Shown here piece by piece: positions 23,213 to 35,500 of a stretch of DNA of 64,000 nucleotides. The DNA lies in the NCBI GenBank assembly GCA_030512335.1, contig JAULSU010000007.1:3658001-3722000 (forward strand). The letters run 5' to 3'. The DNA is from Immersiella caudata. Lineage: Eukaryota > Ascomycota > Sordariomycetes > Sordariales > Lasiosphaeriaceae. Each line of letters starts with the position of its first letter. The first letter of the stretch is position 1. The notes under the pieces are model-generated. The model worked only from the letters and a program-made list of their open reading frames with translations. It was not told where the DNA came from and searched no databases. A program made the position numbers and the translations under genes.

Positions 23213-24183
23213 ATGTCCCAGCGGGAGCTTCAGAACCCACAGGCTGAAACAACACCCGAAAATACTCGGGCATTCGCATCTCTGGTCCCCGTTCTTCGAA
23301 GTCTCGAGGAACTAACAAAGCGTTGGGTTGTCAGCGCTTTGCCCAGTCTCACTGGTATCAGCCAGACCACTGGGCTCCGCTTCACCCTTCTGGCCGTGAG
23401 CTTCCAGATCCACATGATCTGCCGAGAGTTCCAATGCGTGGACTACATCGTTTTGTTCATGAACAGGTTTCCCGTCGTTCTAACTCTGTGGGCCGATGAC
23501 CCTTGCGGCCACCTCACGGCCCTGCGTGACCTCGGCGCTCAGGAGCAACAGGACGGCGTCTATGTGAACATCCTCCGCAGCGTGCGAAGGTGTCATTCTC
23601 AAATCAAGCGGAGGGTGCGAGTCGTCGACAAGGAAATGGGAGCCTACAAACGGAATCAAGACAGTATAGAGAGCATGATCTCTGCCGTCTGCAAAGCTAT
23701 TTCCCAGCGGTAGTCTTCAGAAAATCGCAGTGGAGTCTGTCTGGGACTCCTGAAAGCGGTTGGGAAGATCCTAAAAACGATGTCTCCCCGGTCTTCAAGG
23801 AAGCGTCGCGGAGCGCCTCGGACGACATCATAGTGTTGAAGCATCGAGCGGAACGTCTACATGCCTCCTACACGACCTCCGACCTCAAGAAGGATGATGA
23901 CCTGGTGCGATTGATGGACGACACGGTAGCACTTCATCGAGAAGCTTCGCGAGTCTTGGAAATGTTACGAAGGCAGGGCGGCGCAGTTCGATCTGAGGCA
24001 TCAGGTGGGGAGGCGGGTTGTGGCCCTGCAAGGCCAAATTCGGTTGGGGATGGCACCGGGTGTTTTACTTTCGACGTCAAGATCAAGATCTCTGACGGGA
24101 GAGGTTGGATCGCATTTCTGGCGCCCATGGCGGCAGTGCGGGCGATTGGGCGAATCCATTGGGCATCGCCAGGTCCAGCATGA
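23213..24183 (+). CDS. Uncharacterised gene or gene remnant
   Basis: ATG 23213 opens a 166-codon frame with helical, protein-like sequence (VPVLRSLEELTKRWVVSALP, FQIHMICREFQCVDYIVLFM, VRVVDKEMGAYKRN) ending at 23713. A second frame from about 23750 continues as coiled-coil-like sequence (ASDDIIVLKHRAERLHASY, DDTVALHREASRVLEMLRRQ) to 24183. The two could be exons of one gene or halves separated by a frameshift; no donor/acceptor pair I tried keeps both open. Possibly related to fungal STAND N-terminal helical domains (weak inference). Confidence 0.35.
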
Positions 24184-24629
24184 CCAGCCACCCGCACCAT
24201 TGGTAACGGGATGCGACACGGCATCAGATCGAACATGCCGTTTTCGCAACGGCCCGAGCGAGGAACTGGTCTGCAAACGCCCAACAGTCGTCAATGGACT
24301 TTGGCAGAATTCGGGCGCTGCATGTGGGCCGCAACAGCTGGCCCTGCAGTAGCTCGTCGCCCTGCCATTGGAGAGACTCCCCGCCACGTAGCGAATGTCG
24401 GTCAGTTGGATGGAGAAGATCCCGAAAATAGGGCTTCAACAAAGTTTGGCCTGTATTTAATGGTGATGGTAAGACGCGATGGAACGTCATGTTGGACATT
24501 GAGAGTTTGACGAAGTTGAGGTGTTGCGAGCTGGTGATCGGAACCCCTGAATTGAGCGCCAGTTTGCTCAAACATTAATTTTTTTTTGGTGGAATTTCAC
24601 TCTAAGCACCCTGCAGACAACCGCACTCC

Positions 24630-26573
24630 ATGTTTTTGACGTCGTCAAGCCTACCATCCCTCAAGCGAAGCCGGTCCCACAGATCCATCTTCAAGGAGGA
24701 ATTCGACCCCGGCCGCTCAACGCCGTACGAGGAGAGCATCGGGCTCGGCGTCATGGCCTCCCCTACCCCGAGAGAGGTCAGACGCCTTGCCTCGGATCAT
24801 GACTTCGTACTTGGCGCTCAGTCGCCGCGGCGTCTGGGGTGGTGGGCGTTCTTGGCTACCCATCTTTCGCTACTCGCAGCATTCGGCGCGGGCGCCATCT
24901 TCGTTATCGTCGCCATTGTGTACACGAGCACTCTCGGCAGGAAGGTCCTCGACTGCACTTCATGGGCAACAAGTTGCGACAAAGCTGACGGGTGGACGAT
25001 CGAGAACCTCGGGACGGTCCAGGGTATTATCACGCTGATCTACTTCATCGGCGTTGCGAGTCTGGCATTCGTGGCGTTGGCGATGTGCGAAGCGGCAATC
25101 TGGCCGCTCCTGACACGGCAGTCCTTCTCCATCGGGCAACTTGAAGCGTTCCTGTCGGTAACTCGGGGTTCGGTTCTCAGTGTGCCCGTTGCAGCGCTCT
25201 CTGTGAGAAGAGTGGCTACGGGACTGGTGCTGCTGGCGGCCGTTGCTGCGATGCTCATCCCGCTTGCCTCGGCACCCCTTGTTGGGTTTGCATACACTCC
25301 AACCTGGGAGCCGATGAACCTTGAGAGCAACTACAGCTCCGCCGGCAGAATCACCGAGATGTACGCGCAGACAGCTCCTCCCACTTCGGTCATCGCTGGT
25401 GTTCTGGCCGAGTATCACTCCTGGTCCATGGATCCGTCCTCCGAACCCCTGCCGGAATATCGCGACTGGTACGTCGACCGCGAGACTCTCGGCCAGCGCG
25501 GCGGCTTCTCGGCCAACGCCGTCAAGCTCGACACCACCATCACCTGCGCCCCTTTCAGGACCCAACAACTACAAAGAGATGGCATGTTATGGAACGCATT
25601 TGTCACCAAGATGAACCGCACCAACTCCAACAATGCTGTCGCCGGAAACAAGAACAGCAGCGCCGAGGTCTGGGTCCGCGGCTTCCCCCAACTCACCCTC
25701 TGGGCCGATGACTTCACTTTCCTCTCGCCAACCCGCACCCGTACCACGCTCGTCTTCGCCGCTCTCAACGGCACCATCGACAAAGGCCTCTGGTCTCCTT
25801 TCGTCCACCCCGATATCGCCGGCGTCTCCGCCATCGCCTGCGACATCGACATCACCGCCCTCGACTCGGTCCTCACCATCGGACAACCCCCCTCTGTCGA
25901 CCCCCTTCCCACCCTCTCCTCCCTCTCCAATATACGCCTCAGCGCCGCACCCAACAACACCGCCATCAACGAACTCCTCCTCTGGTTCACCATTGCGCCC
26001 CTCCTCACCGCCCCCAGCGTCGACGGCGCCCAACCCCTCTTCTCCAACTCCACCACCACCGTCCGCCCCATCGCCTTCACCGGCTCCTCCCCTCTCCCCG
26101 ACACAACAAACACCTGGACCACCGATGGCATAACCACCTTTATCCGCATCGCCATCGGCGCCCTCGCGCAAACTACCTCCTCGCCATACCTTGCCTCCCC
26201 CGATGGGGCCCCGACACAAATCACACTAACCACCTCCACCCCCGTCAAGAAACTCTCCCCCTCCCGCGCACTCCTCCTCATCATCCTTCCCGTCCTCCTC
26301 CTAGCCATCGCAGCCGCGGTAGCAACCTGGTCATTCCTCGTGCACAAACGCGAGGGGATACCCGTGATGCGCATGATGGGATTGGCAGAGGTGCTGAAGA
26401 GCGCGCAGACGAGGAACTTGCGTGATCAAGCGGCGACGGATGCGGCAAAGACATATTTACCCAGTGAGCTGGGCGCGAAGGTGAGGGTGAGGTTTGGGGT
26501 GGATAAGGATGGGATGGCGGGGTTGGCGAGGGGGGCGAGGGGGTTTAGGGAAGGGAATGGGGTTGTTGTGTAG
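24630..26573 (+). CDS. Large membrane glycoprotein, unknown function
   Basis: A single exon of 647 aa from ATG 24630. Cytoplasmic N-terminus of about 70 aa. Hydrophobic helices at about 72-97, 128-152 and 195-218, then an ectodomain of about 330 aa with several N-x-S/T sites (for example NYSS, NRTN, NNTA, NSTT). A final helix lies at about 553-575 (ALLLIILPVLLLAIAAAVAT) and a C-terminal tail follows. This layout is common to uncharacterised plasma-membrane proteins of filamentous ascomycetes. No enzyme motif seen. Confidence 0.75.
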   Translation: MFLTSSSLPSLKRSRSHRSIFKEEFDPGRSTPYEESIGLGVMASPTPREVRRLASDHDFVLGAQSPRRLGWWAFLATHLSLLAAFGAGAIFVIVAIVYTSTLGRKVLDCTSWATSCDKADGWTIENLGTVQGIITLIYFIGVASLAFVALAMCEAAIWPLLTRQSFSIGQLEAFLSVTRGSVLSVPVAALSVRRVATGLVLLAAVAAMLIPLASAPLVGFAYTPTWEPMNLESNYSSAGRITEMYAQTAPPTSVIAGVLAEYHSWSMDPSSEPLPEYRDWYVDRETLGQRGGFSANAVKLDTTITCAPFRTQQLQRDGMLWNAFVTKMNRTNSNNAVAGNKNSSAEVWVRGFPQLTLWADDFTFLSPTRTRTTLVFAALNGTIDKGLWSPFVHPDIAGVSAIACDIDITALDSVLTIGQPPSVDPLPTLSSLSNIRLSAAPNNTAINELLLWFTIAPLLTAPSVDGAQPLFSNSTTTVRPIAFTGSSPLPDTTNTWTTDGITTFIRIAIGALAQTTSSPYLASPDGAPTQITLTTSTPVKKLSPSRALLLIILPVLLLAIAAAVATWSFLVHKREGIPVMRMMGLAEVLKSAQTRNLRDQAATDAAKTYLPSELGAKVRVRFGVDKDGMAGLARGARGFREGNGVVV

Positions 26574-26643
26574 GATGCAGACTGATATTTATTTTGGAGT
26601 TTGGGTAGGATAGTGGATAATTAATTTAGATTTTTCTTTCGCC

Positions 26644-26681
26644 TTTTTTTTTTTCTTTTTTCTTTTTTTTTCTTTTTTTTT
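26644..26681. repeat. T-rich tract
   Basis: T runs interrupted by single C residues, shortly after the membrane glycoprotein stop. Confidence 0.8.
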
Positions 26682-27012
26682 GGATGCGTCGTTTCGGTGA
26701 GATGTTGGTGTTTTGATGCCAGTGTGACTGTCAGGGGCGCGCCCCTTTCTGAGCGCCCCGCGGCTGGTGCCCCTCTTCGCGCACCTGCTGCTGGCGAACG
26801 GAGCGACGCCAACACACGCTGCATCAACTGTAGTGCCGTCGAGACTGAGCTGCAATTTGGAAGGGGGTTCTTGTGTTTCGTATGCCACAGCCGGATTGGT
26901 GTTGGTCGTGGGCGAAGTATTTCTGCACCATGTTGGCGTCATTTCGTGGCGCTGTCGCTTCGGCTTCATCAACCAGTATTTTGACAGCCCAAATATCAAC
27001 AACCATTTACCA

Positions 27013-27102
27013 GGTTGTGTAGTGTAGCGGTTATCACTCCGGATTCTGACAATTCATTGTTTGAACATTCCGGCAACCCCGGTTCGATTCCGGGCACGAC
27101 CT
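27013..27102 (+). tRNA. tRNA-Gln(CUG), intron-containing
   Basis: Acceptor stem GGTTGTG pairs with CACGACC, the T-arm is CCCGG-TTCGATT-CCGGG, and the anticodon stem is CCGGA/TCCGG. The loop carries the CTG anticodon at 27046-27048. An 18-nt intron (27050-27067) sits at the canonical position one base after the anticodon. A T6 Pol III terminator follows at 27105-27110. A second copy with a different intron lies at 54589-54671 on the other strand. Confidence 0.9.
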
Positions 27103-27104
27103 TA

Positions 27105-27110
27105 TTTTTT
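27105..27110 (+). terminator. Pol III terminator of tRNA-Gln
   Basis: TTTTTT two bases after the tRNA 3' end. Confidence 0.8.
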
Positions 27111-29581
27111 GCCATTTTCTTGGCCCCATGAAACAGATTCTCCGAGTTCTCCGACTTTTGAGGGCGGGGCACAGTTGGGGTTCGCAGCGCGTTTGAGCTA
27201 CTATCGTGCCGCGAGGCAGAATTCTTGTGCTGACAGGATCTCTCGAGCCGAAACGGTTCCTGCCGGGTTTAAGTTGGGGTTATAGTGGTGGCGATCTACA
27301 TGTGCTGGAAGCGCGCTGTTGTAGTCGCTCAGGTGGGTTGCCAGTGACTGGCGCCTTGGCCTTCGCGGCACCTGGTTGAGGGTGACCACGCCATCGACCA
27401 AGCTTGTCGCAGTGTCGATCAACCTGATGCCTGCGTCAGGTTACAGCGCGCCTGTCAGCGCGTGCAAGGCCACCGCGTTTCGCGCTACTGTTGTGCGCGG
27501 TTAATCAAGACCATCCACAAATGGGTCGAGAGTCGCGGCTCTAGGGACGCGAATAGCAACTTGGGTTGTCCCAAATGGAGGCACTGTCAGAGGCTAAATC
27601 CCATCTCCAATCAGGTTGCAACCGACAATGCTCGCCTTGGACGATCTGATCGATATCCTACGGCACTCAAATTCTGGAAACAAGGCACCGAGGCCGATGC
27701 GCGATAGACGACAGAGGGCGGATGCCGACGTTGACTCTATCTCGATTCAGCGCCTGTGCCAAATGCGTGGCCCGCCGTGCTCGGTGCTCGGGCAAGTCCC
27801 GCAGCGCTAGAACACTGCGACGCAAGCCTCGGGAAAGACCACACCTGGGCTGCTGTGAAAGCCGAGGTCATCCTAACAAACGTTAATTCATCGGATTTGT
27901 CAGACCTTGGAAGAGCTGGTGTTTGTTCAAACATCCAGGCTCAAAGTTGAAGCGACAGTCGACGCCGCGGCGGCTGCTGGTCTTCGATCGGCGGGTCAGA
28001 GGCTACGCCACGCGGTCAAGGTTGTTGCCCCGTTGCAAGCCCATCTCGGGTTGCAACGCCACAGCCTTCGGCCCTGACAGCTGCAGTGCGCACGCACCAC
28101 CTTCTCTGTTGTTCGCTTGGCTGGAGATAGAGCAGAGTTGGCTGATCTTTGGGTGCCGAACGTGGAAGTTTGAAGACTGTGATTGCTTTCTTGGCACTGG
28201 AAAAGGATCCGGGCTGCAAACCCTGTCGTGTCTGTTCCTGGCTGCTCGCTCTGTACGAACTCGTCCCTGCAGCTTTCGTCGACAGCATATGCTTCGAGGA
28301 GCGGGGAATTGCTGCATTGTCTGCATCGGCTTCCTGTGGCTTCAGAGATGGCGTTCGCCTCTCTGTGGTTGGGGCCGTGAGGCAGTTGGTTGCTGCAACG
28401 GCGCTGGTCGACATCGAGCTGCCACGAAAAACCAGAAACGAGAGACGAAGCCGCCCACCCAGTGAAACTGCCGCGAGCCGCGACCGCTAAGCCTGTTACG
28501 GTTAGAGCCATCTTTTTAAAGCCTAATCTGGACATCGCTTCGCCACACCTCGCCGAGCTATTTTGCGCATGGAGCGCAAAGTGGCCCCGGGACCTCGAGT
28601 CGATGCTGGACTCGGCGAGACTTGGAATCTTGGACCTTGGGTTGGGTTCACCGGCATGACGACCTGGCGCAACTCCTGGGAGGGGCAAATCGCACTGACA
28701 GGTTCGTTCACCGCTGGTCAAACTCAATTCGTGCACTACTGCAGCGCTGCGAAGGTAGCGCGGCAGGCTAGACTCCGGAGTTGTGTCTATTCTAATGGCA
28801 GCTACAATCGCTGCCGTGCGACGTTCCTAATTTTGCTGCCTTCACAACCAGCCGTGCGGGGGCCTGAGGTAAATTTCTTGCCCAGCGCCGTCCTTCGCCG
28901 GCTCGCGGCTGTCTGTCAAGATTCTGGCCCACGCCAGGTTGCGCGGATCTTCGATCAGCCCAGCGCCAGGGAATATGCAGGCCGGAGGCTCAGCCCAGTC
29001 CCGCGTGGGCTGTGATTGGGCATTTCGATGTGATGCCTGGAAGCCACACAAGGCTCCCTGCCCACCCCCCTCTTAGCATGGATGCCGCCCCCCATCATCA
29101 GAGCGAGTGCCAAGCTCGTCTGAGGCGCGGCCGCCGCCCAGATCAAGACCGTTTCCAGCGTGCGGTTGGCCTGCAGCCCTGCAGCCCAGTGCGCTGATAC
29201 ATGTTGGTGAAGCTGCTACTGCTAACCGCAAACTCTCTCGGCCCCCTCACGTTCGCTCCTGCCACGGCGTGCTCTACCTTACACCTCGATCGCGACTGCC
29301 CCCGCCCACTTCCCCTCTGAGTCCGCGAGCCCTCGAACCCAGATCCTCGAACCCTCGAAACCCGACCGTCGAACCGCCCAAACCCCGAGACCGGCCCCCA
29401 TGCCGTGTCGAATACCCCCGAAGCTCGTGTTGACTGAATGACCCCGTCCTGCGATGCGGCCCAGCGACTGAGCGATCTTTACCGCCCTTTTCTTCTTTCG
29501 TTTTAATTATATTGATACCCGTTCTGTTTTTCTTTCCTGTTTCCCCATCTCACGGGTTCCATTGTTGGCCCGGCTTTCAGC
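27111..29581. other. Intergenic region, 2.5 kb
   Basis: Moderately GC-rich with many short ORFs on both strands (up to 246 codons, minus strand 27996-28736), none with recognisable domains or splice context. It includes the leader of the NRPS-like gene. Confidence 0.45.
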
Positions 29582-32500
29582 ATGGCTGCCGCGCCTAGGC
29601 ACAACACCGCTTCGCTCGAACCGGCGACGTCATGGCCATTGGTGGAAGCGCCCGGAGCAGCGCAGCTACTCTCAGTGGTCACTGCGGTGCTCGGGTTGGA
29701 GAAGGGGAGGATACATCCGCAGGATTCCTTCAGAGAGCTTGGAGGCGACGAAGAGAGCGCAGCAAGAGTGAGGGAGGCTTGCAAGCGGGTTGGGCTGGAT
29801 GTAAAGGTGGACGACATCCTTCGATGCGCAACCCTCGCCGATCTCCAACGACGAATCGTTCCGTGCGCCCGACACTCACGACCGATCGATACCATCGAAC
29901 CCGTCGAGCAGGTCATGCTCCCCCCCCTCGGCATACACGGAGCTGGCCAGCTAGCGCCGGGGATTGCCAAAGGGCATTCTCGTTCTCGAACGTCGAGTCA
30001 AGGCAGCGCCGTGTCGAACGGGCAACGGACAGACATCGAACAGGCCCTCGGGGCGCAGAGCTGCGTGGCGAGAATCGCAACGGTGCGGCCCAAGGCGGGC
30101 CTGTTGGAGGGGCGCCTAGTTGCGCTCTTCACGCTTGCGGGCACTCTGTCCGCAGAGAGCAAGCCGCCTGCTGCCGCGATCAATCTCATTCCTCAGTCGC
30201 ACGTTCTGTTCGCCGGGCAACAACTTTCTGCTCTCAAAAAGACGGCGCAGGCGGGTTTGCCGCCCGATTCAATACCGGATGTCTGGCTCGTGTTGGATGG
30301 CATGCCGCTGACCGATTCTGGCGATGTCGACTCGAGGCGGTTACGAACATGGGCCCAAAACATCAACAACGACGTCTTGCAGCAAGCGCTGAGCCTCGAA
30401 AACCAAGAGCCACTACAGCCTGCGACAACAGGGATGGAGAAATCTCTGCAAAGACTCATCAGCAAGGTGCTGGACTTGCCGCAGGCGCAGATCGGGGTCA
30501 ACTTGTCCTTCAGCCAGCTCGGCGGAGACGAGATGACGGCGATGGAGCTGGTAGCACGCTGCAAACACGAGTCGATTTACCTCAGCAGCGCGGAGGTTCT
30601 GGAAACACCAACCTTGTCGGAGCTGGCAGAGCTTGCGGCGTCGCGGGGCGGTTTGGCGCACAAGTGGGACGAAGAGACGATGGACTGCTTTGACTTGTCG
30701 CCAATGCAGCACCTCTACTTCCAGACCGCCATGGGCGGCGATCTCAAGCGCAGAGCTTCCACCGATGGGAGCTACCGCTTCAACCAGAGCCTGCTGCTTC
30801 GCTTCAAGAAGCAGTTTACGGTAGAGGACATCGAGGCTGCGATGGAGGCGGTTGTAGGACACCACCCGATGCTGAGGTCCCGTTTCAGTCGCGGCCTTCA
30901 GGGGTGGGTACAACGAGTGCTACCAGAAGTGTCTACATCCTACAGTCTTACCCACACCGCCATCTCCTCTGAGCGCGAGCTGATCGCCATCATCGAAAAC
31001 ACGCAAACCTCGATCAACATCGAGACGGGCCCGGTCTTTGCGGTCGATTATCTTACCACGCACGATGGCCAGCACATGGTGTATCTTGCGGCGCACCACT
31101 TGGCCGTCGATCTCACTTCTTGGCGCATCATTATTCACGATCTCGACGAGTTGTTGGAGAATGGCAGCCTCTTGTCCCAGCGGTCGATGCCGTTCTACAA
31201 GTGGGTGGACATCCAGAAGACGTCAGTCCAAGGCGTCGAACCAAGAGATCTGCTTCCATTTCCCATTCAGCCGGGCGACTACGCCTACTGGGGCCTTCAC
31301 AACATCCCCAACAACTACGGCGACGCGGTTGAGGTCAGTTTCACTCTTAGCCAAGAGCTCACCTCGCTTCTGCAAAGCTCTTGCAACCAAGTCTTCAAGA
31401 CTGATTCTGTCGACATCTACCTCGCCGCCCTCGTGCTCTCCTTTGCCCAAACCTTTCACGACAGACCCGTCCCCGTCGTGTGGAATCAGGAGCATGGAAG
31501 AGACCCGTACAGCCGCGACGTCGATATCTCTGAAACGGTTGCATGGTTCACATCGCTCTGCCCGATCAGTCAAAAGGTCGAAACCACCGACGACTTCATC
31601 AGTGTTCTGCGTCGGCTCAAAGATATCCGGCGGTTCATCCCAACACGTGGTGCGCAATATTTTGCGTCGCGCTTTTACAACCATGCGAGAAATGAGGTCT
31701 TTACCCAGGACTGGCCATTCGAGATCATCTTTAGTTATGCGGGGTCGCTGCAGCATTTGGAGCGCGACGATGGTGTGATGGAGCAGCTCGCCATACCTGG
31801 TAGGACACTCGCTTCGAAGACGTCGGATATCGGGTCCAACGTGGGTCGCATTGCGCTCTTCGAAGTGAGCGCTATGGTCGATCAGGGGAGCGCCAAGGTC
31901 AAGTTCCTGTACAGCAGGTTCTCAAAGGATCAAGGCCGGATTTCCCAATGGATCCAAAACTATGAACATCTGCTTCTCGAGGCCATCGGAAGGCTGAGAT
32001 ATCATCCCCAGGAGCTGACATTGTCGGACGTGCCCCATCTTGATGTTACCTACGAGGGCCTAGCGAAGTTCAACAAGCAACGACTCGGTGCTCTCGGCAT
32101 GGCCACAGCCCGCGACCTGGAGACGATATATCCAGTGACGGCTGTGCAGCAGAGTATCTTGATCAGTCAGGCGCAGCGGCCAGACGCTTGCTATCTCCAT
32201 GCCGTTTACGAGTTCGCATCCCCCAACGGTGACCCGATCGATACGGCAAGGATCTGCACGGCTTGGCAGCAAGTCGTGTTGCGCCATCCGGCACTGAGGA
32301 CAGTCTTCTCCGAGAGCGTCAGCCAAACGGGTCTTTGGGATAAGGTCGTGCTCAGACGAGCCTCGCCGGAGATGTTGTTTATTGACACTGCGCCGGCGGA
32401 GGACCCGGTGTACGAGCTCAGCAATCTTCCCAACCTTCGAGCATCGGACGGAAAGCCCCTTCATAGGCTGACCGTCTGCAAGGCGCCGACAAGGACATTT

Positions 32501-35500
32501 GTCAAGCTAGATATCAGCACTGCCCTTTGTGATGTAAGAACGCTGTTACCTGTTACCCACTCGTTTTGCTGACCCCTTTCAGTCCGCGAGCATCTACATC
32601 CTGATAAACGATCTCAGACGGGCTTATGCCACGGAGCGGGCCATTGTCGACATCGCCCCCTTCCCCTATCCGCAATACCTGCAGTTCCTCAAAGTCGCTC
32701 GCCATGAGCAGAGTCTGGAGTTCTGGCGCGAGAGATTATTGCGAATCTCGCCCTGCTTCTTTCCCCGGCTTACCGTGTCGCCCGATGAGCAGCGATTCGG
32801 GAACGGCTGTCTCGAGCTTGAGGTCACCCAGAACGACCTGACAGCTTTTGCCAGATCCCAGCGTGTCGACGTCGCTTCCGTGCTCCGCCTTGCGTGGGGA
32901 CTCGTTCTGCGGTGCTTCACTGGCTCGAGCAGTGTGTGTTTCGGCTACCAGACTGCCGGACGCGATGACTCCATTGCTGGTGTTCGTCAGGCGGTTGGCT
33001 GCTTCGCGAATACCATCGCTTGCAACTTTGAACTCCCGCCTTCCAGCCCCCTGACCCTCATTCTGCAAATGGTCGACAGTCAAATGGCTGCCTGCTTGCC
33101 TCACCAATACTTCACCATGGCTGAACTCCGACATGCCATGGGCATGAAAGGCGACGACCGTTTCTTCAACTCCTGTTTGACCTTCACCGAGGAACCGGGT
33201 GCCTTGAACAGCAAGTTCACAACGAGGACGAACTTTGAGCTGCGAACAGTTTCGCTTCAGCAAACCTTTGACGTCGATGTCGTGGTCAACACTCGCTTCG
33301 CCAGCGGTAGTGGGAGACTGATCGTGGACATTGGTCAGCGGGTTATGCCTGCCGAACATGCCTTAAACGTGGCCAACACATTCGGGAAGGCTGTCCGCTC
33401 CATCCTCGCGACACCAAACACAACGGTTGGACCCGTCGACCTCTTTACCGACCGCGACTACGCTCAGATCCTGGCTTGGGATGCTGAGTCAAGGCAAAGC
33501 ACTGGCGTCCAAGCGATGTGTGTGGTCCACGAGCTCGTCTCCAAGCAGGCCGCAAAGCAACCCGAGTCACAGGCGGTGTGTTCGTGGGACGGCACTCTGA
33601 CTTATGAAGAACTGGAGAGAGAAGCCACCAAACTTGCCCATCATCTTGTGGATCAGGGCGTTGGGTCACACGCCGTGGTTCCTGTCGTCATGGACAAGAG
33701 TCGATTGGTACCGGTGGCCATGCTGGCGGTTCTCAAGTACGCTGCCCCTTTTTGTCCCCTAACATTTCTACCGACTACAGAGCTAACAGAAGTAGGTCTG
33801 GCGCAGCGTTTGTACCCGTCGACGCCTCCGAGCTTGGCATGATCCAACCCATCTTTGAGCGGCTTAACTCGAAGGTTGCGATTGCATCCGAACCGGCTGC
33901 TCAGGTTCTCGGAAACCTTTTCGACAAGGTAGTGACGTTGACAAACGACACTCTGGGCCGTCTCCCCGGCAACACCAGTTCCTTGACATCGATGGCTACC
34001 CCTGAGGACCCAGCCTGCATCATTTTCGTCCCGACATCCTCCAACGAGGCCCGTGGGGTCTCGTTCAGCCACGCTGCACTCTCCACGGCCCTCCTTGGCC
34101 AAGGCCCTGCTGCCCGCATCACATCCACGAGTCGCGTCATGCAACTTTCGTCCTTCAACGTCGACATTTGCATCACCGAGATCTTCACAACGCTCGTCTA
34201 CGGCGGATGTGTCTGCGTCCCGTCGCCAACCGAACGCCTCCGAGACTATGCTGCCGCCATCGCCCGCATGCAGGTCAACTGGACATACATGACCCCCCTG
34301 CTGTCTCGGAAAGTGGATGCGGCCCTGGTGCCATCTCTCAAGGCAGTTTGCTTCCGTACGCGAAGTTTAGATGAAGACACGTTTAATTCGTGGCACGGAA
34401 AGGTCAACGTCATCCTGGCCTACGGTCCCCAAGATGTCTGTCCACTGGGAATCAGCTTCCTCGAAGCTCTCGGTCCTCACCAGCTGAAGAGCCTAGGCCG
34501 CCCGTTCTCGGGAAGCTTGCTCATCGTCAACCCAGAGGACCACAAGAAGCTTATGCCGATTGGAGCTGTTGGAGAACTGGTCGTGGAAGGCCCAACGCTG
34601 GGAACGTACTATCCAAACCGAGAGTCGATGATGTCGCCCATCACTCCCATTGGCACCGCACCAGGCGCCCACCCTGCGAAGAGCCGATATCTTAGGACTG
34701 GTCACAGGGTCAGATACACCGAAGGGGGCTTGATGGAGTTCATCTCGTCGTCTCAACATGTGGATTCCAAAATGGACAGCAAGTCGGTCAGCATAACAGA
34801 TGTGGAGCAATACATTCGCCGGTGTCTTGGACAAGGCTTGGACGTTGTTGTGGAGACCATGGCCTTCCGAGGAACAACTACGGAGCGCATGCTGGCTGCC
34901 TTCATTGAGCTTGGCGATAAGCTTTATGACGGGGATGAGAACCTTGCGTCTCTGAGCCCCGCTACTCGAGAACAGGTATCCATGGCAAAGCAGATCGTCG
35001 AAGCCGGGCTGAAGCATGTCTTGCCGGCGGCCATGATCCCAGCCATCTATATTCCGGTCAAACACCTACCCGCGACGACATCTCTCAAGGCCAATCGACG
35101 CCGTCTGGCTAAGATGGTGAATGGGATGTCCAAGGAACAACTCCTCGCACTGTCCACGTTCCCAAAATCGAGAGAGACCAAACTTCAGCACCTGAAGCCA
35201 CTTCCCCTGACGCAGAGCGAGGAGCAAATGAGATGCATCTGGGCCAGAGTTTTGGGCGTTGAGGAAGCAGCGATTGGAGCGCTGGATACGTTCTTCGGCG
35301 TTGGAGGTGACGAGATCACGGCCACGCAGCTGGTCGCCGCGTGCCGCCACGAGGGACTCTCGGTGCCCATTGCTGATATTCTCCAGGGGACGAAGCTCAC
35401 GGAGCTCTGCAGGTCGGTGGTGATGACAGAGTATGGCAATGCCGTCGAGGCCTCGCCTATTCCCTCTGTTGCTACCACAGGGTCATCCCCGACGACGACG

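Noticed and set aside
25415..26374. 319-codon minus-strand frame inside the membrane glycoprotein gene
   Set aside because: Shadow of a biased-codon exon; Arg/Val-rich sequence without motifs.
29632..30693. 353-codon second plus-strand frame in the NRPS-like gene
   Set aside because: Arg/Gly/Ala-rich frame-shifted reading of the real exon.
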